A DNA stretch of 64,000 bases from an uncultured Gammaproteobacteria bacterium (lineage in GTDB: Bacteria; Pseudomonadota; Gammaproteobacteria; Pseudomonadales; Pseudohongiellaceae), in contig CAJXRP010000018.1 of NCBI GenBank assembly GCA_913060495.1, positions 1-64,000 on the forward strand. The letters are read 5' to 3'. The position numbers and the translations under genes were made by a program. A model generated the notes under the pieces. The model ran no database searches, had not been told where the DNA came from, and saw only the letters and a list, made by a program, of their open reading frames with translations. Shown here in pieces: positions 58,400-64,000 of the stretch. Numbering within the stretch: position 1 is the first letter of the stretch; every line of letters begins with the position of its first letter.

Positions 58400-59060
58400 T
58401 TAGTCACTCTCGGCGAGCAATACGTAAGCGCCGAGAGTGATTAGAATCGTTCCTGAAATTCTATTCATGTTATATCTGAATTTTTGATTCCCTCGAATTA
58501 AGGATGCCGCTTTGTCTGAAAAAAATGTAACGAACAAGTCACAGGGAATGGCAGACAAGGTTACGATCAAGCCAAGCAGTAAAAACTGCGGCGCGGCTGG
58601 CCCGGCCTCGGGTACGACGAACTGCGGTAACAATGCGAGGAAGAAAAGTGCTGTTTTCGGATTGCTTACCTCGATAATGACGCTTTGAATAAAGATTTTT
58701 TCATCTTTAGATCGATCAAATTCTCCTGTGTAGTTTCATTCACTTTCCCAACTAGCTTATCTTTCTTCTGCAAGAAGTTAATTCCAAAATAGCCCAACCC
58801 TAGATAGATAAGGTAGCTAGCACCGATGAGTTTTAGTAGCGTGTAAGCCAGAGGGGAATATGTAAATAATACAGAGAGACCCAGCACAGCGGCAACGACA
58901 TGCACTAGACCGCCTACAGCTAAACCTGCGACGGCGGCAAGTCCGGCGTAGACACCTTGCGCGATGGTACGTGCCATGACATAAAAATTCGCAGGGCCCG
59001 GCGAAAGATTCATAATGAACGCTCCGCGGTGAAAAGTAGAAGGTCGTTTAGTGGTGGCAT
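58400..59060 (-). pseudogene. RhtB/LysE-family amino-acid exporter broken by two frameshifts
   Basis: Three segments of one exporter lie in different frames. An ATG at 59060 with TGGAGA upstream begins MPPLNDLLLFTA and then shifts at about 59023 into GAFIMNLSPGPANFYVMART. This second segment shifts again near the A6 run at about 58696-58701 into VIIEVSNPKTALFFLALLPQF, which runs to the stop at 58400. Each break is repaired by one extra base (GG to GGG, A6 to A7), giving about 220 residues with the usual six hydrophobic helices. Both are at homopolymers, so sequencing error is possible as well as true decay. Substrate unknown. Confidence 0.85.
58404..58440. repeat. 12-bp inverted repeat at the icd / exporter convergent junction
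   Basis: Arms TCACTCTCGGCG (58404-58415) and CGCCGAGAGTGA (58429-58440) with a 13-nt loop. It lies inside the last codons of the exporter frame and 20 bp after the icd stop. No T tract follows on either strand, so if it terminates transcription it does so weakly or with Rho. Confidence 0.55.
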
Positions 59061-59074
59061 ATTTTCTCCAGAGT

Positions 59075-59107
59075 AAAAAAAAGCCCATCTGAATCGATGG
59101 GCTTTTT
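59075..59107 (-). terminator. Bidirectional-looking terminator after the NHL gene
   Basis: Stem GCCCATC/GATGGGC (59083-59089, 59096-59102) with a 6-nt loop; on the minus strand it ends in T8, on the plus strand in T5. It lies 42 bp past the NHL gene stop and just before the exporter's start. Confidence 0.88.
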
Positions 59108-59148
59108 GTCTTCTACTATCCTCGTAGTAAAACTATTGAGGATGAGAG

Positions 59149-60210
59149 TTACTTAACAGGTCGAACGTAACGCTTGATTCCACCAACTGGGCCAACTTCA
59201 GCGCCGAAGATGTTGCCATGAGAATCGGCAACCACGCCCTCTGCAGTACAAGTACCGCGACAGTCTGGCTGTGGATCAGGGATCAAGAATTCTACTTCAC
59301 CAGTAATGGCGCTACCGATACGTATGCCACGAACCCAGTCGCCGTGATCAGGGTTAACAGAACCGGATTCTGAATCGGCACCGTAAAGTACATCGTGCTC
59401 ATCGATATAGATTCCACTCAAGCGGCTGAACTGATGCCATACGTCGAGTAGGTTTCCTTCTTGATCGAAAATCTGGATACGGTCGTTGCCACGGTCTGCT
59501 ACAAATAGACGACCCTTCGAGTCCATAGCCAAGCCATGTGGTTGGCGGAAGTTGCCAGGCTCTGTTCCCCATTCGCCGAATGAGAAAAGGTGGTTACCGT
59601 CCGCATCAAATTTGTGTACGCGGTTGGTAGACCCTTCAGCGCTGGAATGTCCTTCACCAACAAAAATGGATCCGTCTGGTGCAACATGCACATCATTCGG
59701 CGTGTAGAAGTATTCGTCATCCTGACCGCCGCCTTTCTTACCTAGGGACATCAGGTGAACACCAGTAGGACTGAACTTATGAACTTGGTGCCCATAATGT
59801 TCGCCGTCATAGCTTGGTGTCTGTTCTGAACCACGCGCATCGGCGACCCATACATTACCGTCGTGATCTACGTGAATTCCGTGAGGCCAAGTAATGTAAC
59901 CGGCACCAAAGCTACGAACCATGTCGCCATTCTTGCTGAATAGCATAATTAGGTTTGTGTCAGGCTGCTCAACACAAACATTCACATTACCGCCGCAGCG
60001 TTCTGCGACCCAGATGCTCTCGCCATCGGCATCGATTTCAACGGTGCTTGAGGAACCCCAAGCACGTCCCGCAGGCATCTTGAAATAGCCAGACTGGGTG
60101 ATGTAAGGATTTTCCAGATCGTTTGTAGGAGGCATGTCAGCTTGGGCAAAAACCAAGGCTGGAGCTATCGCCAATGCTAGTAAAGCTGGTTTTATTTTGT
60201 TATTAGTCAT
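59149..60210 (-). CDS. Exported NHL-repeat beta-propeller, peptidyl-alpha-hydroxyglycine lyase-like
   Basis: 353 residues, signal peptide ending near ALVFAQ. NHL repeats recur along the protein: WPHGIHVDHDGNVWVADAR, FYTPNDVHVAPDGSIFVGEG, QPHGLAMDSKGRLFVADRGN, and LSGIYIDEHDVLYGAD. The arrangement is like the six-bladed peptidylglycine amidating lyase (PAL) propellers. Bacterial members have no proven role; it could bind metal or act as an exported lyase. Single gene, terminator behind it. Confidence 0.82.
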   Translation of the reverse strand: MTNNKIKPALLALAIAPALVFAQADMPPTNDLENPYITQSGYFKMPAGRAWGSSSTVEIDADGESIWVAERCGGNVNVCVEQPDTNLIMLFSKNGDMVRSFGAGYITWPHGIHVDHDGNVWVADARGSEQTPSYDGEHYGHQVHKFSPTGVHLMSLGKKGGGQDDEYFYTPNDVHVAPDGSIFVGEGHSSAEGSTNRVHKFDADGNHLFSFGEWGTEPGNFRQPHGLAMDSKGRLFVADRGNDRIQIFDQEGNLLDVWHQFSRLSGIYIDEHDVLYGADSESGSVNPDHGDWVRGIRIGSAITGEVEFLIPDPQPDCRGTCTAEGVVADSHGNIFGAEVGPVGGIKRYVRPVK

Positions 60211-60336
60211 CTTCTAGAACTCTCAGTGCTCTTTCATTTATGGAGGTGGGATACAAGAATAAACTAGGGGAAAGTGCAATTCAATTGTAATGTGTGCCAT
60301 AGTTTTACAGCTCTAAGAGGCCCAGAGGACGCGCTT

Positions 60337-60717
60337 ATGGACATAAAAACAGCAAGTATATTCGTAGCAGATCAAGGCGAGGCATTGGCGTTCTACACCG
60401 ATACCCTTGGTTTTCAGAAGATTAATGATATTGATCTTGGTGAATTTCGATGGCTTACGGTCTCTAGCGCCGGTTCTAACGAGACTGAGTTGCTCTTGGA
60501 GCCCAATGTACATCCGGCTGCTAAGGCTTATCAAACCGCTCTGTATGCTGACGGAATTCCCGCTGCTCTTTTCCACAGCACGGATATACAAGAAGAATAT
60601 AAGCGTTTGCTAGCGAAGGGTGTTTCGTTCAAGGATCAGCCAGTCGAGAATGATGGCGCCTGGTTAGCCATCTTCGATGATAGCTGTGGTAATTGGATTC
60701 AGTTAATACAGGTATAG
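60337..60717 (+). CDS. VOC (glyoxalase/bleomycin-resistance) family protein
   Basis: 126 residues from the ATG at 60337, which has GAGG upstream; an earlier in-frame ATG at 60274 would add a Cys-containing leader not seen in the family. MDIKTASIFVADQGEALAFY, LGEFRWLTVSS and WLAIFDDSCGNWIQLIQ are the paired beta-alpha-beta-beta-beta units. Metal ligands of a typical lyase are partly visible; substrate unknown. Confidence 0.82.
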   Translation: MDIKTASIFVADQGEALAFYTDTLGFQKINDIDLGEFRWLTVSSAGSNETELLLEPNVHPAAKAYQTALYADGIPAALFHSTDIQEEYKRLLAKGVSFKDQPVENDGAWLAIFDDSCGNWIQLIQV

Positions 60718-60787
60718 CCGCTTAGTAGTGGGGAGTTTATTTTAAGTGGCGACATAAATTGCTATAGTCGATCTGTACAATTTTTTT

Positions 60788-61231
60788 CTAGTCCCTGCTC
60801 GATATCCGAATTCCAAAGGGATCAATCTGTATTAAGACATTATTCATTTCCGTGATATCTCGAGCCGTTGCCTTTGAGTCGTCATGATAGGCATACACTA
60901 CAACCTTTAGTGCTTCTTCACGGCGTGCAGGTAAGCTAGCCATCTCAGAGTCAAAGCCCTGTGGGATGAACACATTTACGATATCCATCTTCTCTCCTGC
61001 GTCCGCCGTAAAACCTCTCTTATTAGAGTACCAGGCAGCTTTCGTAGCAGGCAGGTTTTTTGCTATCTCCGAGTCGTAGATAAAAATCACGTCAACTTCA
61101 GTGATGATGATTGCATTCGGATCTAGCGTGGATGAAATGAATACAGAGTCGACTTCAGCAAGAGAGGTTCCGCTCATAATAAGCGAAGTGCAAAAAATAA
61201 AACTCGCTGAAAGAAATCTATTTATTCGCAT
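60788..61231 (-). CDS. Exported protein of unknown function
   Basis: 147 residues. A signal peptide ends near GTSLAEVD. The mature part has no motif I recognise; conserved-looking stretches are IFIYDSEIAKNLPATKAAWY and ITEMNNVLIQIDPFGIRIS. The pattern (beta strands, YDSE, P-x-RR) suggests a small periplasmic beta protein. Single gene between two unrelated ones; a bidirectional terminator lies upstream of its start and belongs to the next gene. Confidence 0.75.
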   Translation of the reverse strand: MRINRFLSASFIFCTSLIMSGTSLAEVDSVFISSTLDPNAIIITEVDVIFIYDSEIAKNLPATKAAWYSNKRGFTADAGEKMDIVNVFIPQGFDSEMASLPARREEALKVVVYAYHDDSKATARDITEMNNVLIQIDPFGIRISSRD

Positions 61232-61288
61232 GGGTGATTCGATCCAATAAGTTACTCAAGTTGATATCCTCTCCAAAATGGTACTGCT

Positions 61289-61331
61289 AAAAAAACCAGA
61301 GTTGGATATTAACCCAACTCTGGTTTTTTTT
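61289..61331. terminator. Bidirectional terminator before the unknown exported gene
   Basis: Stem CCAGAGTTGG/CCAACTCTGG (61296-61305, 61314-61323), loop 8 nt; T8 on the plus side and T7 on the minus side. It serves the minus-strand gene ending at 61383. Confidence 0.92.
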
Positions 61332-61382
61332 GAATTTCCAAAACCTGACATTGAATTCAGGTCATGAGTAATTGAGCAGTAA

Positions 61383-62390
61383 CTATTCTTCGATAGCAAC
61401 TGTTCCAGTTTCAGACTTAGGTGTGCCATCACCATTTAGACCCATAGATTCATAGCGTCTCCATCCTGCAAGAATTCCCTGCAAGCCATGGTTACCTTCG
61501 TGGCAAGCGTATTCATACACTGGGTCAGCAGCGCGGCGCATGGGAACTTTTCCAGACCAGCTAACATCCCAAGACTGAGAATCTTCTACAGTGAAGTCAT
61601 AATCCAGTGTGTTCTCGTCAACCCAGCTGAAGCGTTCCTGAATCACTGCCTGATCCGACATGCCGCGCAAATTGTAATCATGGTAGAAGTGCTTTGTAGT
61701 GATGACTAGCTCATCGCCATCCCAATAGCCTACTGAATCACCTTCCCATTTCAATTGCTTGGTATTGTGCTCACTGTCCAAACGAATGATGCGTGCTGTG
61801 TGCACCATTTCGTTCAATATCATTATCGTGTCTTTAGTTTGCACGAGCTGCATATTGTTGTTGTAGGAGCCAGGAATCATTGGTGGTCCGGCAACAAAGC
61901 CAGTAAGACAGCGATCGACAGTAGTTCTGCCTTCAGGTCCAGCGCTCTCGAATACCATTTGTCCGTAGGTGGCGCGACGCTCCTTACCAATAGCGTTTAG
62001 CTCGGGTACGCGGCCATTCGGTGGATCGTAAACTAGTGATGTGCGCCGATCAGCAATAGTCTCGACGCCTCGCTCGTACCAAAATTCATTGTAGGAGATT
62101 ACCCCGGGCGGATATCCGGCACCGCCTACTGAGTCGATAATCAGGTCGCGATTTTGGCGACGATTCTCGAAGGCTTCCCATTCTGCGGCTTCTTCCGGCG
62201 TCAGAGTGGCCTTATCGGCTAATTCCCTAGGGCGGTTTAGCGGAGTCAGTGTTCGGAACGTGTAGGTTCCTTGGAAATCCGGTTGGCCGTATTCGGTACG
62301 GGGCATTTCTCCCGATTGAGCTAGTAGCGGCGATGCTACTAACAGGCCGATAATGGCTAAAGAAAGTTTCGTGATTGCTCTGTTGTGCAT
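61383..62390 (-). CDS. Exported protein of unknown function (large)
   Basis: 335 residues from the ATG at 62390, with TGGAGG 7 bases upstream; a longer frame to 62498 is not used. A signal peptide ends near ASPLLAQ. Notable segments: PRTEYGQPDFQGTYTFRTLTP, then ADKATLTPEEAAEWEAFE, then IDSVGGAGYPPG, RCLTGF and YACHEGNHGLQGIL. Such proteins recur in marine gammaproteobacteria and Acidobacteria without assigned function. Conserved His/Cys near the end might bind metal, but this is a guess. Confidence 0.72.
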   Translation of the reverse strand: MHNRAITKLSLAIIGLLVASPLLAQSGEMPRTEYGQPDFQGTYTFRTLTPLNRPRELADKATLTPEEAAEWEAFENRRQNRDLIIDSVGGAGYPPGVISYNEFWYERGVETIADRRTSLVYDPPNGRVPELNAIGKERRATYGQMVFESAGPEGRTTVDRCLTGFVAGPPMIPGSYNNNMQLVQTKDTIMILNEMVHTARIIRLDSEHNTKQLKWEGDSVGYWDGDELVITTKHFYHDYNLRGMSDQAVIQERFSWVDENTLDYDFTVEDSQSWDVSWSGKVPMRRAADPVYEYACHEGNHGLQGILAGWRRYESMGLNGDGTPKSETGTVAIEE

Positions 62391-62647
62391 TTGAACCTCC
62401 AACAGTATTCTAATTCTAGTGGTATGAGGGGCTAATTCACTGAAACTACGCGTGTTTAGGCCATTTTTCAAGGATATTCGGGTCTTCCTAGCCCCCAAAT
62501 AGAGACGTTTTAGTAGAACAGAGGCTCACAGCATGGCAGCTGCCAAGTGCAGGGTGCTGCAAGCAATTCAGCTACGATTCAGAGTCGTCAGTCTACTGTA
62601 GGACATCCCTATCTAATCAGGGGGCATAGAATTTCCGGAGAAAGCGA

Positions 62648-62983
62648 ATGAAGTACCCAAAATTACTAGTCAGCCTCACATTGGCGTTATCGCTAACAGG
62701 CTGCATAGGCTCTGTAATTGGAGTGGCGGTAGATACAACAACGGCGGTGATCAAGGCACCCTTCCAGATCACTGGGGCCGTGGTGGGTGTGGCTGCTGAT
62801 ACTACAGGCACAGTGATTGCTGCGCCTTTTAGGATGGCTCACGCTGCTGTGGGGGGAGATCGGCACGATCGTCATCACGACCACGATCATTCTGAGTCGG
62901 GACACAGCGGCGAGCATGCAGACTTTGAGAATGCTCATCCTGAGCCGTCTGACGTGCACCATGACGTTGGAAATGAGCACTAG
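62648..62983 (+). CDS. Small lipoprotein with a His/Asp-rich tail
   Basis: 111 residues. The lipobox is LTGC (Cys about 19), followed by a Val/Gly/Ala-rich repeat (VIGVAVDTTTAVIKAPFQ, then VVGVAADTTGTVIAAPFR). The C-terminal 40 residues are rich in His, Asp and Glu (DRHDRHHDHDHSE), a possible metal-binding tail. CCGGAG is 7 bases before the ATG. Related short lipoproteins are common in gammaproteobacteria; function unknown. Confidence 0.82.
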   Translation: MKYPKLLVSLTLALSLTGCIGSVIGVAVDTTTAVIKAPFQITGAVVGVAADTTGTVIAAPFRMAHAAVGGDRHDRHHDHDHSESGHSGEHADFENAHPEPSDVHHDVGNEH

Positions 62984-63107
62984 CTAAGCGCATACGAATT
63001 AGCCTCTGTGTCACCAAGGGTTTAGCTTCTAGCTGGTCAAATTGAATTGATTCGGTAGGTGGTTTATTCTTGCCATCGACCAATTCTTCAAGCTAGAGCA
63101 CCTTCAA

Positions 63108-64000
63108 ATGGCAATTTCCGCCAGTACCATCAGCAGTGGCAGTAATAACAAGCAGACACATTCATCTTTGGGTGCGTTTAAGTTTCCGTTTGCTCTATCC
63201 ATCGCCCTCATTATTCTCAGCTTTGTCCCACGAGTTCAGGGCAATGTGACTTTGGCGTGGTCATTCTGGGGTGCGGCCGCTGGGCTGCTGCTGTGGCAAG
63301 CCTATCTAGTCTTTAATTCTAGAAACAAGAACGAAGATCGTGTGTTCAGCATATTGCTGCGACCACAACATTACATCCAGGCCATGGTGCAGTTTAGTGT
63401 CTATGCCTACTGGGGATATTATTGGCGGCCGGTTTACGACCATGCCTGGTTGATTCTGGCGCAGTTAATATTTGCCTATACTTTCGATATGTTGCTGGCT
63501 TGGTCAAGGCGACGCGAATACAGTTTAGGTTTCGGTCCCATTCCTATAATCCTCAGCATCAATCTGTTCCTTTGGTTTAGAGATGATTGGTTCTACATGC
63601 AATTCATAATGATTGCCGTCGGCTTCATGGGTAAGGAATATGTGCGCTGGAATCGAGACGGGCGTAGCTCGCATATATTCAATCCGTCTGCGTTTGCTCT
63701 GGGCCTGTTCTCCCTAGTATTGATCGCTACGAACACCACCGACTTAACCTGGGGACAGGAGATCGCATCGACTCTTACTCTAGCCCCAAACATCTACACA
63801 TTTCTCTTCCTGGTTGGCTTGGTCGTTATGTACTTCTTTTCCATAACACTCGTTGCCGGTATGGCGGCAATAACGTTATTTGGAGTTAGTGCCTTGTACT
63901 CGGCCGGCACGGGTGTGCCGTACTTTCTTGACTCGGAAATTCCAGCGGCTGTTTTTCTTGGCCTCCACTTATTGATTACCGATCCATCTACCTCGCCGAG
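63108..64000 (+). CDS. NqrB/RnfD-like membrane protein (cut by right edge)
   Basis: The frame is open from the ATG at 63108 to the window end (297 codons, no stop). Several hydrophobic helices are present. HIFNPSAFALGLF and LGLHLLITDPSTSP match the conserved NqrB/RnfD segments that carry FMN and quinone-site residues, though the usual Thr for covalent FMN is not obvious before the cut. Members of this group also occur alone as redox membrane proteins. No other rnf or nqr gene is in view, and it starts 124 bp after the lipoprotein. Confidence 0.72.
   Translation, partial: MAISASTISSGSNNKQTHSSLGAFKFPFALSIALIILSFVPRVQGNVTLAWSFWGAAAGLLLWQAYLVFNSRNKNEDRVFSILLRPQHYIQAMVQFSVYAYWGYYWRPVYDHAWLILAQLIFAYTFDMLLAWSRRREYSLGFGPIPIILSINLFLWFRDDWFYMQFIMIAVGFMGKEYVRWNRDGRSSHIFNPSAFALGLFSLVLIATNTTDLTWGQEIASTLTLAPNIYTFLFLVGLVVMYFFSITLVAGMAAITLFGVSALYSAGTGVPYFLDSEIPAAVFLGLHLLITDPSTSP

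Overview
The window looks like chromosomal DNA of a free-living, probably marine gammaproteobacterium with roughly balanced base composition. Pointers are the gene orders shared with Pseudomonas-type genomes (psd-rhodanese-rsgA-orn-queG; nudF-DUF1249-cpdA-yqiA-parE; metK next to an ArsR/methyltransferase regulator and tkt-epd-pgk-fba), the three genes of the 'proteobacterial dedicated sortase' group (pdsO, pdsR, pdsS), a monomeric isocitrate dehydrogenase and c5-type cytochromes. Genus cannot be fixed from this sequence. I see no rRNA, tRNA, CRISPR array, insertion sequence, prophage or integron, so this is mainly core chromosome.

Layout. 1-3.1 kb: the tail of rfbB, a secreted matrixin-type protease and two tandem c5 cytochromes. 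3.1-8.6 kb: comM, ubiK, a nitrogen-regulated glnK-amtB pair with a clear sigma-54 promoter and NtrC-like site, and a degenerate HD-GYP protein. 8.6-13.9 kb (minus strand): a probable single S-adenosylmethionine-cycle operon, sahR-like regulator/methyltransferase-metK-ahcY-metF-rsmE, with inverted-repeat operators ahead of it. 14.2-20.7 kb: tkt-epd-pgk-fba and a lipase-like hydrolase. 20.7-24.9 kb: serA facing a D-2-hydroxyglutarate dehydrogenase, a cold-shock protein, rpiA. 24.9-30.6 kb: psd, rhodanese, rsgA, orn, queG and a methionine-type aminotransferase. 30.8-36.2 kb: a TolC-like channel whose promoter spacer is an inverted repeat, a cytosolic-carboxypeptidase-like M14 enzyme, DAHP synthase, DUF924 and a GST. 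36.3-40.2 kb: pdsO-pdsR-pdsS without a sortase or sortase substrate. 40.3-48.8 kb: DUF2889, parvulin, nudF, DUF1249, cpdA, yqiA, parE, parC. 48.8-54.5 kb: a membrane protein with a cyclase-like fold, a GGDEF/EAL protein without catalytic motifs, and the EF-P system epmB-efp-epmA. 54.5-64 kb: a D-amino-acid-type aminotransferase, GNAT, icd, a twice-frameshifted RhtB/LysE exporter, then mostly secreted or membrane proteins of uncertain role (NHL propeller, VOC protein, two unknown exported proteins, a His-rich lipoprotein) and the start of an RnfD/NqrB-like membrane protein cut by the right edge.

Several clusters form functional units: nitrogen sensing and ammonium uptake (glnK-amtB); the SAM cycle with a sensor-like regulator; central carbon metabolism; serine synthesis paired with removal of the 2-hydroxyglutarate SerA can make; and beta-lysylation of EF-P. 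No clear new defence or mobile system is visible. The items most worth a second look are the orphan pds trio, the SAM-cycle operators, the tolC promoter palindrome, the run of signalling proteins without catalytic residues, and the broken exporter. Start codons were revised where a Shine-Dalgarno site or family length argued for an internal start.
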